Part shown: positions 8,839-17,972 of the stretch, piece by piece
Numbering within the stretch: position 1 is the first letter of the stretch
How the letters are laid out: each line of letters opens with the position of its first letter
Source of the DNA: Bradyrhizobium sp.
GTDB lineage: Bacteria; Pseudomonadota; Alphaproteobacteria; Rhizobiales; Xanthobacteraceae
Direction: 5' to 3'
Length of the DNA stretch: 47,801 nucleotides
Assembly (NCBI GenBank): GCA_021732175.1
Contig: JAKFVP010000106.1
Location: 1-47,801 of the forward strand
The notes under the pieces: generated by a model
The model's input: the letters and a program-made list of their open reading frames with translations, nothing else
Database searches by the model: none
Told to the model about the DNA's origin: nothing
Program-made: the position numbers and the translations under genes

Positions 8839-9822
8839 TCAAGAAGTAACGAGATCGGCCGCGGCGTTTTTCTTGTCGAAGGCCTCGTTGTCGAGAAAGG
8901 CGCCGTAGGCCAGCCGCAATCCATCGCGCAGCGACGTACTTGCTCGCCAGCCCAGCCGTGACAGGCGGCCGACGTCGAGCAATTTACGGGGTGTCCCGTC
9001 GGGGCGGGATGCATCGAATTCGATTTCGCCCGTATATCCGACGGTAACGGCGACCTCGGCAGCGAACTCGGCGATTGTGATGTCTTCACCGGTCCCGATG
9101 TTGATCGGCCCAGCGTCCGAATAGTTCTTCATCAGGAACACACAGGCGTCAGCGAGGTCATCGACATAAAGGAACTCGCGTCGCGGCGCACCTGTCCCCC
9201 AAACGACAACGCTGGGGGCCTTGGACAGCTTGGCCTCATGGAAACGCCTGATCAGGGCGGCAACGACGTGGCTGTGCTCCGGGTGATAGTTGTCGCCGGG
9301 GCCGTAAAGGTTGGTCGGCATCACACTGACAAAGTCCACGCCGTACTGGCTCCGATAGGCCTCCGCCATCTTGATGCCTGCAATCTTCGCGATCGCATAG
9401 GGTTCGTTGGTCGGCTCCAGTGGGCCCGTAAGCAACGAATCCTCGGAGATCGGTTGCGCGGCCAATCTGGGATAAATGCAGGACGATCCCAGAAACATCA
9501 GCTTTTCTGCCCGGCTGGCGTAGGCCGCATGAATGATGTTCGTCGTGATGGCAAGGTTCTCGTAGATGAACTGGCCACGCAACGCGTTGTTTGCGGCAAT
9601 ACCACCGACTTTCGCCGCGGCGACGAACACCACCTGCGGCCGATTGGCGGCGAACCATTCGCGCACGGCGGCCTGATCGCGCAGATCGAGTTCGGCCCGC
9701 CCGGCAGTCAGCAATTTCACCCCCTCCTGCGCGAGCCGCCGAAGCAGTGCGCTGCCGACCATGCCGCGGTGCCCGGCGACGAATACGGTCTTCCCGTCCA
9801 ATTCAAATGGCGTATGTGGCAA
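8839..9822 (-). CDS. fcl: GDP-L-fucose synthase (GDP-4-keto-6-deoxymannose epimerase/reductase)
   Basis: A 327-residue short-chain dehydrogenase. It converts GDP-4-keto-6-deoxy-D-mannose to GDP-L-fucose with NADPH. The Rossmann loop is GHRGMVGS (17-24). The catalytic set is LGSSCIYP (111-118) with Y142 and K146 (YAIAK). [18 protein letters not shown] is a family signature. The start is TTG at 9822, supported by AGAGG seven bases upstream and by the next codons matching the family. It overlaps the end of gmd by 20 bp, so the two are translationally linked and form the complete GDP-mannose to GDP-fucose branch in the cytoplasm. Confidence 0.96.
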   Translation of the reverse strand: MPHTPFELDGKTVFVAGHRGMVGSALLRRLAQEGVKLLTAGRAELDLRDQAAVREWFAANRPQVVFVAAAKVGGIAANNALRGQFIYENLAITTNIIHAAYASRAEKLMFLGSSCIYPRLAAQPISEDSLLTGPLEPTNEPYAIAKIAGIKMAEAYRSQYGVDFVSVMPTNLYGPGDNYHPEHSHVVAALIRRFHEAKLSKAPSVVVWGTGAPRREFLYVDDLADACVFLMKNYSDAGPINIGTGEDITIAEFAAEVAVTVGYTGEIEFDASRPDGTPRKLLDVGRLSRLGWRASTSLRDGLRLAYGAFLDNEAFDKKNAAADLVTS

Positions 9823-10888
9823 TGGCTGCCTCTTTCCTGGCCGCCGCCAGATCGCTTGCGACCATCTCCTTGACGAGCTGCGCGAAAACCGTCTTCGGCC
9901 TCCAGCCTAGCTTCTCTTTCGCCTTGCTGGCGTCTCCTATCAGCAGGTCCACTTCAGTGGGGCGGAAATAGGCGGGATCGATGCGAACAAGGATCCTCCC
10001 AGATTTCCGATCGACGCCGGTCTCATCGACGCCCTTTCCTTTCCATTCGATCCTGCGATCGACCTCGGCGAAAGCGGCCTCGACGAACTCACGCACCGAA
10101 TGGGTTTCGCCGGTCGCGAGGACAAAGTCATCGGGCGCATCGGCTTGCAGTATGCTGTGCATGCCGGCGACGTAGTCTCTGGCATGGCCCCAGTCGCGTT
10201 TGGCATCCAGATTCCCGAGATAGAGACAGTCCTCGAGACCGGTCTCAATCCGGGAGACGGCGCGTGTGACCTTCCGCGAAACAAATGTCTCGCCGCGGAT
10301 CGGACTTTCATGGTTGAACAGGATGCCATTCGAGGCGAACATGCCGTAGGCCTCACGGTAATTGACCGTGATCCAGTAGCCGTACAGCTTGGCAACCCCA
10401 TAGGGAGAGCGCGGGTAGAACGGCGTCGTCTCCCGCTGCGGCACCTCCTGCACGAGCCCGTAGAGCTCGGACGTAGAGGCCTGGTAGAAGCGCGTCTCTC
10501 GTTCCAAGCCAAGGATGCGTATCGCCTCGAGCAACCGCAGCACGCCGATCGCGTCCGCGTTCGCGGTGTATTCGGGGGCCTCGAAGCTCACGGCCACATG
10601 GCTCTGCGCCGCCAGATTGTAGATCTCGGTCGGCCGGATCTGCTGCATCAAGCGGATCAGGTTGGTCGAGTCCGTCATATCGCCGTGGTGCAGGCGGAAC
10701 GGCACGTCGCCGAGGTGCGGGTCCTGGTAGAGATGGTCGATCCGCCCGGTGTTGAAGGATGACGACCGCCGCTTGATGCCATGGACGGTGTAGCCGAGGC
10801 CGAGCAGATACTCCGCCAGATACGCGCCGTCCTGCCCGGTAATGCCGGTCACGAGCGCGACGCGGCCGTTCGATACTCTGTTCAGCAT
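9803..10888 (-). CDS. gmd: GDP-mannose 4,6-dehydratase
   Basis: A 361-residue enzyme that makes GDP-4-keto-6-deoxy-D-mannose, the substrate of the following fcl. Seen are the NADP-binding [10 protein letters not shown] (15-24), the dehydratase signature [15 protein letters not shown] (40-54), catalytic STSE (138-141) and Y163/K167 in SPYGVAK. The length matches the family. The start ATG at 10888 has only a weak ribosome site. The gene lies 12 bp downstream of the MBOAT gene, so the order SGNH protein, MBOAT, gmd, fcl looks like one minus-strand operon. GDP-fucose, or another 6-deoxyhexose made from the same intermediate, is therefore a probable building block. Confidence 0.97.
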   Translation of the reverse strand: MLNRVSNGRVALVTGITGQDGAYLAEYLLGLGYTVHGIKRRSSSFNTGRIDHLYQDPHLGDVPFRLHHGDMTDSTNLIRLMQQIRPTEIYNLAAQSHVAVSFEAPEYTANADAIGVLRLLEAIRILGLERETRFYQASTSELYGLVQEVPQRETTPFYPRSPYGVAKLYGYWITVNYREAYGMFASNGILFNHESPIRGETFVSRKVTRAVSRIETGLEDCLYLGNLDAKRDWGHARDYVAGMHSILQADAPDDFVLATGETHSVREFVEAAFAEVDRRIEWKGKGVDETGVDRKSGRILVRIDPAYFRPTEVDLLIGDASKAKEKLGWRPKTVFAQLVKEMVASDLAAARKEAAIATYAI

Positions 10889-10900
10889 GGAATTCGGGTC

Positions 10901-12334
10901 CTAGAACTGGAAGTAGATGAATTCGATCCGACCCATCACGCCGAACAGCAGGACGTAATAGCAAAGCCCGACGCCGGCCACCATGGGAAGCCGCGGCACG
11001 GCCACGAGCGCGGCGAGCCGATCCGGCCGGCGGGCAATGTGATAATCCACGACGAAGAGAATCAGCACCGACAGGCAGACCAGGGCGAGTTCGAAGCTCG
11101 GCAGGCCGAGAACCTTGAACGTTCCGTATGACAGCGGTCCGAAGCTGCCGAAGCTCTGAAACATCGCCAGCGCATGGCCAAAGGTCGGGGCCCGGAAGAT
11201 GATCTCGCCGATTGTGAAGATCGCGATCGCCCAGAAGCAGCCGAGCACGCTTGTGAGCCTCGTGCCGAGCCAGCGTTCTGGATAGATATGCCGGGTAAAG
11301 TGACGCTCGACGATCAGCCAGACGCCGTAATAGAAGCCCCAGGCGACGTAGGTCCATGCCGCGCCATGCCAAAGGCCGCTTGCCAGCCACACGATCATGA
11401 TATTGCGGGCAGCCTTCAACTCGCCACCCTTGCTGCCGCCAAGCGGGAAATACAGATAGTCCCGGAACCAGGAGATCAGCGAGATATTCCAGCGGCGCCA
11501 TAGATCGCTGATGCTGGTCGCAAAGAAAGGCTGGCGGAAGTTGATCATCAGGTCAAAACCCATGATCCTGGCGACACCGCGGGCAATGTCCGAGTATCCC
11601 GAAAAGTCGCCGTAGACCTGAAGGATGAATGCGAATCCCGCTATCAGATTGTATGTGCCTGAATATGCCTGCGGTTCGGCGAATACGCCGTTGACGACCG
11701 GCGCGAGCGCGTCGGCGACGCACATCTTCTTGAACAGGCCGTAACCGATCAGCCAAAGTCCGGGAGGAACGTTCTCGAACTTCAATGTATGCGTTTGGTG
11801 GAATTGCGGGAGCATGTGTGCCGCCCGCTCGATCGGCCCAGCCACGAGCTGTGGAAAGAAGGCGACGTACTGGGCATAAGCGATGAAGTTTCGCTCCGCC
11901 TCGATCCGTCGATTGTACACGTCGAGTGTGTAGCCGATGGACTGGAACGTATAGAAGGAAATGCCGACCGGCAGGATGATGCCGAGCGCGTAGTCCGGCA
12001 TGGGATAGCCGACCAGTCCGGCGAGGCCGATCACGTTCGCGATCATGAAGTCGAGATACTTCACGGTTGCCAGTACGCCGAGATTGATGGTGAGCGCGGT
12101 GATCATCGCCCACTTGCGTCCCGCTTCGGTGCGGGAGCCCGCCATCATCAGGCCGGTCGTGTAGTCGACCACGGTCGTGAGCGCGAGCAATAGCGCAAAG
12201 GACGGCCGCCAGCCCATGTAGAAGATGTAGCTTCCGATGAGCATCACAAACGGCTGGAAACGGGGCGGCAACGAGAAGTACACCACCAGGAACGTGATGA
12301 AGAACAGGAAGAACTCGAAGGAATTGAAAAGCAT
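10901..12334 (-). CDS. MBOAT-family polysaccharide O-acyltransferase (AlgI-like)
   Basis: A 477-residue multi-pass inner membrane protein. MBOAT features are FNSFEFFLFF at the N-terminus, DFSGYSDIARGVARIMGF (about residue 245) and SGLWHGAAWTYVAWG with the putative catalytic His (about 317). The family moves acyl groups across the membrane to sugars, usually paired with a periplasmic SGNH-type partner as in AlgI/AlgJ. That partner is the gene directly upstream: its stop codon overlaps this ATG by one base (12334), a strong sign of joint action. Acetylation of the exopolysaccharide is the inferred job. Confidence 0.93.
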   Translation of the reverse strand: MLFNSFEFFLFFITFLVVYFSLPPRFQPFVMLIGSYIFYMGWRPSFALLLALTTVVDYTTGLMMAGSRTEAGRKWAMITALTINLGVLATVKYLDFMIANVIGLAGLVGYPMPDYALGIILPVGISFYTFQSIGYTLDVYNRRIEAERNFIAYAQYVAFFPQLVAGPIERAAHMLPQFHQTHTLKFENVPPGLWLIGYGLFKKMCVADALAPVVNGVFAEPQAYSGTYNLIAGFAFILQVYGDFSGYSDIARGVARIMGFDLMINFRQPFFATSISDLWRRWNISLISWFRDYLYFPLGGSKGGELKAARNIMIVWLASGLWHGAAWTYVAWGFYYGVWLIVERHFTRHIYPERWLGTRLTSVLGCFWAIAIFTIGEIIFRAPTFGHALAMFQSFGSFGPLSYGTFKVLGLPSFELALVCLSVLILFVVDYHIARRPDRLAALVAVPRLPMVAGVGLCYYVLLFGVMGRIEFIYFQF

Positions 12335-13350
12335 CAGTCAAACGCCCCGCTCTTCAACAACCTGGCAAGGTCGGCGGTGTAGGCGAGCGCCCCCTGCAAA
12401 TTCATGTGATGGGGATCCGCGAAGAATGCCGGCGGATAGTTGAAATAGTCGGGTCCGAGAACACGGATACGGGGGTGCTCCGAGAGGGTGGCCAACCGCG
12501 CATTGTCCGCAACCGGCGCGGACTTGAACTCGCCGTTGCGATACGGCAGAGGGATGAAGATGATCTCGAAGCCGTACTTGGTTGCAAGTTGTTCCAGGCG
12601 CGTGCGCGTGAACGACTTTTCCGGGATCTTGCGCTCTTCGATGCGGTTCGGACGATCGCTTGGCAGTGCGTAGTCGTCCGGCAGCCGGTCATTCCTGAAG
12701 TGGCTCTGCGACTTGATGAAGAACCAGCCGCGCTCCTCGAGCATGCTGTTGCGCTGCACGTCGACGTCATGCACCGCTTCCGCCAAACGGTTTCGGTTCT
12801 CGAAAAGGAACAGGGTTGCGTCGCGCGGGAAGGTGCGGAACGGCAGCAGCGTCTTGGCGATGGCGGGATCATCGCGCAGCAGGTCCATGAGACCCGGCTG
12901 GTTGGGCTTGCCGTCCCACGGAAGCATCAGGAGTACGTGGGTCGGAACGTTCCCCCCTTCGAGGGCGGCTTCAAGAATGGGCAGAATGCGAACCTCTCCC
13001 GGAAGGCCGAGGTTGTAGGAGCGGAATTCTGGTCCCATCGCGGCGTCGAGTTCGCGCGGGCGCATGCTGGTAAGCGCCTTGCTGTGACCGAAGGCCATCA
13101 CCCGGTAACGGTCCTGCGGACCGAACATCTGGCCTTTCACCATCACGTCGAACTTCGCATCGGCAATCACGACCGAACCCGGCCGGGTAAACGGCAACAG
13201 AGTATAGGCGCCGTAGAACACCACCCACACCGCGGCAAACAAAAAGGCGAATTCCGCGACCGGCCTCTGCCACCTGTTCGCGGCGGCCATGGATCGTTCT
13301 CGCTCGATCGTCGGCAATGCCGCAGATGAGGATGGGGACGTGTAGACCAT
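12334..13350 (-). CDS. AlgJ/AlgX-like SGNH-type periplasmic partner of the MBOAT protein
   Basis: A 338-residue protein with one N-terminal membrane anchor (about 30-52: FAFLFAAVWVVFYGAYTLL) and a periplasmic SGNH-like domain. The nucleophile block reads FGHSKAL (about 87-93), with His where GDSL enzymes have Asp. The second block is NLGLPG, and the late Asp-x-x-His block is DPHHMN (about 312-317). This is the usual layout of the soluble partner that finishes sugar O-acetylation. Start at 13350; a second ATG before AAANRW at 13290 is possible. It overlaps the MBOAT gene by one base. Confidence 0.75.
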   Translation of the reverse strand: MVYTSPSSSAALPTIERERSMAAANRWQRPVAEFAFLFAAVWVVFYGAYTLLPFTRPGSVVIADAKFDVMVKGQMFGPQDRYRVMAFGHSKALTSMRPRELDAAMGPEFRSYNLGLPGEVRILPILEAALEGGNVPTHVLLMLPWDGKPNQPGLMDLLRDDPAIAKTLLPFRTFPRDATLFLFENRNRLAEAVHDVDVQRNSMLEERGWFFIKSQSHFRNDRLPDDYALPSDRPNRIEERKIPEKSFTRTRLEQLATKYGFEIIFIPLPYRNGEFKSAPVADNARLATLSEHPRIRVLGPDYFNYPPAFFADPHHMNLQGALAYTADLARLLKSGAFD

Positions 13351-13680
13351 GGCACCGCCTCACTTTGAACAGCTCCGAGGTGAGGGACCTCAGGTCGGCA
13401 CGCGGCGTCGATGCGGCTCCGGCGTTCGGGAGCCGCTCACTGGCGGCATCGAACAATTCGGCCTGACCAGCCGGCGGCCGCATTCGACTCCGCTCCGCGC
13501 GCTGCCGGTATCGGCTGCGCATGCAGCCGAACGCTATCGCTTGGCCAGTTCGGGAAACCCCGCAAACGAAACCGCCAGACCCGCCGGCAGCTTGACACCT
13601 TGTCCAACCCCTTGAAACTTCAGCCCCGTTACCGTTCTGTTATGTTACACTTGCGGCTTCTAACAGGCGAACATTACAAT
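13351..13680. other. Intergenic stretch upstream of the minus-strand O-acylation operon
   Basis: This stretch of about 330 bp lies between two minus-strand genes. The only long frame (plus, 13349-13615) has no recognisable family. The AT-rich part has TGTTATGTTAC (13638-13648), one of the recurrent TGTTAT boxes. It should contain the promoter for the SGNH-MBOAT-gmd-fcl operon. Confidence 0.4.
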
Positions 13681-14474
13681 TTAACGATACGCATTGCTGC
13701 CGATTTCCGGGAAACGGTTATGTCTCATGAACCCCGAACGCTTGCGCATGAACACCATCAGCACTGTCTTGAACGGAGCCGGCGTGCAGTACTGGATCGC
13801 AAGAAACAACGAATACAGCAGCTTCGACCCGAAATGATAGGCCGGCTCCGCATCCCATGGAATGACGTAGCGATCGTACCGCGATGCGGGGAAGCGCTGT
13901 CCAAACGCCCTGGCGGTATTGAGACGATAGACGGCCGGAAACACGTCTTCGCTCTTGCGCTGAGATTGAGCTGACTGAATCAACCGGGAATGCAGCCGGT
14001 CGGGGATCAACCGATTGGCCAGGGCGATATAGCCATAGCGATTGGGAGTTCGCACGCAGATCCAACCACCGGGAACGAGCACGCGATCGAGTTCAAGAGC
14101 GACCTTCGCCGGATCCTGGATATGCTCGAATGCGAAATCCGAAACAATGACATCGATCGACTGGTCCGGAAGCGGGAGCCGTCCGTCGGGTCCAATCACG
14201 AGCGCGCGGTCGAGAGCCTTGTTGGTCGCGACCACCGGATCGACATCCGCCCCGATGAGCTCGCGTACCCCCCCTTCAACGAGAGGATATTGCGCCGATA
14301 TTCAACCGAATCCTCGCTCTGGCTGGCGCCTCTACCGGCGCCGAAATCCAGTACGACGGACTCCGGCCGGACCAAGGCACGGACGCGCTGCCAGAACTGA
14401 ACCGTGCCATCGACCCGAGAGAATCCACCGGCTGCAATTTCCGGAAAGAAGCGCGTTCCAATCGCGTCAGCCAT
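13681..14474 (-). pseudogene. SAM-dependent methyltransferase split by a frameshift at a G7 tract
   Basis: The first part runs from ATG 14474 (GGGGGG just upstream) and gives a class I methyltransferase start with the SAM loop LDFGAGRGAS. The second part, in another frame, continues with VRELIGADVDP, then LPLPDQSIDVIVSDFAFEHI and VLVPGGWICVRTPNR to the stop at 13681. The two join exactly at seven G residues (minus strand; C7 at 14268-14274). Removing two or adding one G would give one continuous protein of about 264 residues. It may be a real inactivation, a phase-variable switch or a sequencing error in the homopolymer. It is divergent from the glycosyltransferase at 14985. Confidence 0.82.
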
Positions 14475-14984
14475 TTGGCCCCCCGGCAATCAAAGTGAAG
14501 ATGCGCCTCCTCCTCCTCGACTCTGCGTCGCCACATGGGGACCTGGCAGCAAGGGGGATGGAGAAAGAACTGTTGGCATCATGATCATAAGCCTCTCGAA
14601 TCGCGGCGATCTCGCTGACGGCACAGACGTGGATGGCGCCCGCCAACGCCAGTCGACGGGGGATCGATTTGCCAGCGACCGGCTGGTGGAATGGATGCGA
14701 CTGCGCGCTGTTAGGTTGACGACGGTCAGTAAGCGGCTTTGCTAACAGAAATGAGAAACGATGGCCGATTTTAGTGAGAATAACATTCGCCCGTTATTAC
14801 CCAGCACACATCCGCCGGCCAATATCCACATGGCTTCAATTGCTCATCGTCGTATCATTATTATGATACTGTCACACATCAAATGATATCACCCCGGCGA
14901 TGTCGCGGCCCCAAGAGTGCGCTGAGGCATCGGCATCTGGCGGGACCCGCTGAGGCGCTTCGGTTCGGCCAAACGGGGACGATC
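14475..14984. promoter_or_regulatory. 510-bp divergent region with ATGATA boxes and an 18-bp palindrome
   Basis: No credible gene was found. The last 230 bp are AT-rich. GTATCATTATTATGATAC (14852-14869) is a perfect palindrome with 7-bp arms. Its right arm, ATGATAC (14863-14869), is followed after exactly 13 bases by ATGATATC (14883-14890). ATAACA occurs at 14780-14785. The layout suggests an operator about 100 bp upstream of the WcaI-like gene. The binding protein is unknown. Confidence 0.5.
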
Positions 14985-16385
14985 ATGCGGGTGATGGTGA
15001 TTGGGATAAACTATGCTCCCGACCTGATCGGTGTTGCCAAGTATAATACCGAGCTTTGCGAGAGCCTTGTCGCCGAGGGCCACGAGGTCCGCGTCGTTAC
15101 CGCGCCACCCTATTACCCCGACTGGAAGGTCCCGCCTGGATATCGTTCCACATGGTACGATCATCACCGGCTTAACGATGTCGAGATCACACGGGCTCCC
15201 ATCTACGTTCCGAGCCGGCCTTCGGGGGCGAAACGCCTGCTTCACCATGGCTCCTTCCTGCTGTCGGCTGCGATCCCGGCCCTGTGGAGCGCGCGCCGGT
15301 GGCGCCCCGACATTGTTTTCGCGGTCGCGCCGTCGCTACTCTCCGCTCCGATCGCGGGACTGGCTGCCAGGATGACCGGAGCGACTTCTTGGCTCCATGT
15401 CCAGGACTTGGAAGTGGACGCGGCGTTCGAACTCGGGCTGTTGCGGAAAGACACCGCTACACACAAGCTGATGCTTGCAGTCGAACGGTGGATACTGGGT
15501 TTGTTCGACTGCATATCGACGATCTCGCCGCAGATGATGCGCTGCCTGGAGCAAAAGGGGATTGCACCGGAAAAGCTGCTGGAATTCCGCAACTGGATCG
15601 ACACCAGCGCGATCGTCCCCGGATCCAATCAGACCAGGTTCCGCTCGGAGCTGCGCCTGAAGCCCACCGATATCGTGGCGCTTTACTCCGGAGCGATGTC
15701 AAACAAGCAGGGCCTGGAGTTGATCATCGAAGCCGCCGCCGCAACCGGAAAAAGTCATCCATCCGTGCATTACGTCCTTTGCGGAAACGGCCCGGTCAAG
15801 CCGACTCTGGTCGAGATGGCCAATGGCCTGAGCAATGTGCATTTCCTCGACCTCCAGCCCCAGGAGCGCGTCTCGGAACTGCTCAATACGGCAGACATCC
15901 ATCTGCTGCCGCAAAAGACCCAGATCTCCGATCTGGTGCTGCCCTCGAAGCTTGCGGGCATGCTGGCCTCCGGGCGTCCGGCTGTCGCAATGGCGGCGCC
16001 CGGGACGGGTATCGCCCTGGAGATGAATGGCGCCGGTCTCGTCATCTCTCCGGGCGACGCGCAGGCGCTTGCAACTGCGGTTCTCGCGCTGGCCGGGGAC
16101 GAACCCATGAGAGCCCGCCTGGGCGCCGTCGCACGCGTCCGCGCCGAACACAAATGGGATCGCGTATCGATCATGCGTTCGCTCGAACTCGAATTCCTGT
16201 CCGCCCTTCCACAGCGAGCAGCGGCGGCGGCCCCCCACCCGCGCCGATCCGTGCAACCACCGCCCGTTCGCTCCATCGAACAAGTCACGACCGGCAGCCG
16301 CCGCAGGCCGGAATCACCGGGCGGCAGGTTCGCGAATCAACAACTGCGTCCGAACGTGAGGGGCGCCGCGTCCGAAAAGGAATGA
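14985..16385 (+). CDS. WcaI-like glycosyltransferase (GT4 type)
   Basis: A 466-residue GT-B glycosyltransferase closely resembling WcaI of colanic acid clusters. Signatures are MRVMVIGINYAPD at the start, the typical VVTAPPYYPDWKVPPGY, LHVQDLEVDAAFELGLL, and the donor-binding LLPQKTQISDLVLPSKL near 310-325. In enterobacteria WcaI sits next to gmd and fcl and is thought to act as a fucosyltransferase; the same association here supports fucose as donor, though this is not proven. ATG 14985 has GGGGAC seven bases upstream; longer frames extend into the regulatory DNA. Residues after about 415 are Pro/Arg/Ala-rich and unlike the family, so this tail may be disordered. Confidence 0.87.
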   Translation: MRVMVIGINYAPDLIGVAKYNTELCESLVAEGHEVRVVTAPPYYPDWKVPPGYRSTWYDHHRLNDVEITRAPIYVPSRPSGAKRLLHHGSFLLSAAIPALWSARRWRPDIVFAVAPSLLSAPIAGLAARMTGATSWLHVQDLEVDAAFELGLLRKDTATHKLMLAVERWILGLFDCISTISPQMMRCLEQKGIAPEKLLEFRNWIDTSAIVPGSNQTRFRSELRLKPTDIVALYSGAMSNKQGLELIIEAAAATGKSHPSVHYVLCGNGPVKPTLVEMANGLSNVHFLDLQPQERVSELLNTADIHLLPQKTQISDLVLPSKLAGMLASGRPAVAMAAPGTGIALEMNGAGLVISPGDAQALATAVLALAGDEPMRARLGAVARVRAEHKWDRVSIMRSLELEFLSALPQRAAAAAPHPRRSVQPPPVRSIEQVTTGSRRRPESPGGRFANQQLRPNVRGAASEKE

Positions 16386-16436
16386 AACGGCCATCACGCC
16401 GTCGCGATCGCATGCATTCTGAAATGGCGGATCCGG

Positions 16437-17786
16437 TCAGTTCCGGCGTCGCAGATATCGATAGACGATATAAAAGCTCACCAGATGGAAGGTCACTTCT
16501 CCCAGCACCAGCGCGTACGCATCAAGCCTGGAAATCAACGCGTAACTGACCAGCATTCCCAGCACCGAGCTTACTGCAAGCATCTTTGCTATCGCGGTGT
16601 AGGCGCCCAGCGCAGCCAGCGCCTGGATCATCATCAGCGAGACTGACAGGCTCAGTATCGTAGGTGAAAATGAAGCGATGATCACTGCGGCCCGGTGCAG
16701 GCTGAAATCCGGCACCGCCGCCGCGACGCCCGCGATCCCGGTTGCACCCACTGCAAAGACAACAGCGCAATAGAGCGCCATCCTCTGCGCATCCAGGACG
16801 TTGGCAAGGGTCTGCTTCCCCGGCGCAGCCAGTTTCTCGACCAAGCCAGGAAACTCGACACGCAGAACAAACCCGACGATTTGGGTGGATGCCGTCACGA
16901 TCTGCTTGGCGTAGATGAAGAGAGCGGTCGTCTCCGCGCCAAGGTAGACCGTGCTCAACACGAGCTGCACCCGCATATTGATCTGCCCCGGCACGATCTG
17001 GAACGACAGGGCGACGCCGTCTTTGAGCGACCTGACCAAACCGGCACGCGTAATCTTCTGCAGCCGCGGGAACCACCCTCTGCGCCCGAGCGCGATCCAC
17101 TGCGCGCCCAGCGTCAGGAGGTAACCTGCCGAGAAGGCGCCACCCAGAATCGCGCCCGCCGCCTCTGCCGACCTTTGCTTCGCCAGGACAAGACCCGCCG
17201 CAGTTACAATGTATGCAGCCGCTCCCGTCATGCCGCTGATGCCGCTGAGCCTGAGACCATCAAGCAGGCCAACGCCGTTCACGGTCCACAGCAGCAACCC
17301 GGGAAGTGCCAGAGCCACGTACCATCTCGAAAAACCATCGGATGAAAATCCCAAGGCATAAGCGGCGGCCGCAGCACCGATGAGCGAGGCGACCAGGAAC
17401 CTGATCACGCTCGTTTCGCAGAAGATCCGCCACACCTCATCACGTGACTTCGGTTCGGCCGACGTGTGGGCGACGACCCGGGCGAGACTGGTGGTCGCAC
17501 CAGCATCGACCAGAATGATTGCCAGAATGGCAAAAGAGTAGTGCGTACCGAATGCGGCAAGCAGCTCGTAGTCGGCCATCGCCAGCAGCGTCGTCTGGGC
17601 GATGAATATGGATCCCTGACCGAGAGCAAGCCCGGCGATCAGCAGTCCAATGTTGAGTATCTGCGGTCGTTGACTGTGAGCTAGCCTCAACCAGGCGGCT
17701 ACACGTGGTCTTTGCGCACGTGGCGAAGCGGCCAGGCTCTTCATCAATCCCGACGGATGGGAGTTCTCGGCGCTTGGTTCAAGCAT
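16437..17786 (-). CDS. Polysaccharide flippase, Wzx/MOP-like membrane protein
   Basis: A 449-residue protein with about twelve hydrophobic segments arranged as in polysaccharide exporters of the MOP superfamily. LIAGLALGQGSIFIAQTTLLA is the first long membrane helix and VSLMMIQALAALGAYTAIAKMLAV lies near the end. It would flip lipid-linked repeat units to the periplasm. Identity rests on topology and context rather than a sharp motif, so confidence is moderate. The start is 17786; ATG 17744 (GGGATTG upstream) would remove a charged leader. It converges with the WcaI-like gene and diverges from the TPR protein. Confidence 0.72.
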   Translation of the reverse strand: MLEPSAENSHPSGLMKSLAASPRAQRPRVAAWLRLAHSQRPQILNIGLLIAGLALGQGSIFIAQTTLLAMADYELLAAFGTHYSFAILAIILVDAGATTSLARVVAHTSAEPKSRDEVWRIFCETSVIRFLVASLIGAAAAAYALGFSSDGFSRWYVALALPGLLLWTVNGVGLLDGLRLSGISGMTGAAAYIVTAAGLVLAKQRSAEAAGAILGGAFSAGYLLTLGAQWIALGRRGWFPRLQKITRAGLVRSLKDGVALSFQIVPGQINMRVQLVLSTVYLGAETTALFIYAKQIVTASTQIVGFVLRVEFPGLVEKLAAPGKQTLANVLDAQRMALYCAVVFAVGATGIAGVAAAVPDFSLHRAAVIIASFSPTILSLSVSLMMIQALAALGAYTAIAKMLAVSSVLGMLVSYALISRLDAYALVLGEVTFHLVSFYIVYRYLRRRN

Positions 17787-17972
17787 CGTCTTTTCGGAGA
17801 GCCAACCGCCGTTCCGGAGAGTTGATCAGTCGCCCTCCGTGTAGACCAACATCACATGCAATGATACCGAATATTTCCGCATGATATCGCCTGTCGAAAC
17901 GCTATCGCGCGCCCGGAGTGTCACAGTCTTGTTTAAAAGGACTCCTAATATGGCAAGGTTGGACGGGCGGCG
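17787..17972. promoter_or_regulatory. Divergent region with ATGATAC-N13-ATGATATC
   Basis: ATGATAC (17861-17867), 13 bases, then ATGATATC (17881-17888) repeats the arrangement at 14863-14890 with identical spacing (20-bp period, about two helical turns). It lies about 85 bp before the TPR/OGT gene and 75 bp before the flippase gene. TAATAT at 17946-17951 could serve as a -10, but no matching -35 was seen. Confidence 0.5.

Noticed and set aside
13349..13615. Plus-strand frame of 88 codons between the SGNH gene and the frameshifted methyltransferase.
   Set aside because: Composition is Arg/Pro/Gly-rich as in random GC-rich frames, with no motif and no ribosome site.
13591..13619. TTGACA with AAACTT at 17-bp spacing on the plus strand.
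   Set aside because: The -10 match is poor and no plus-strand gene follows it.
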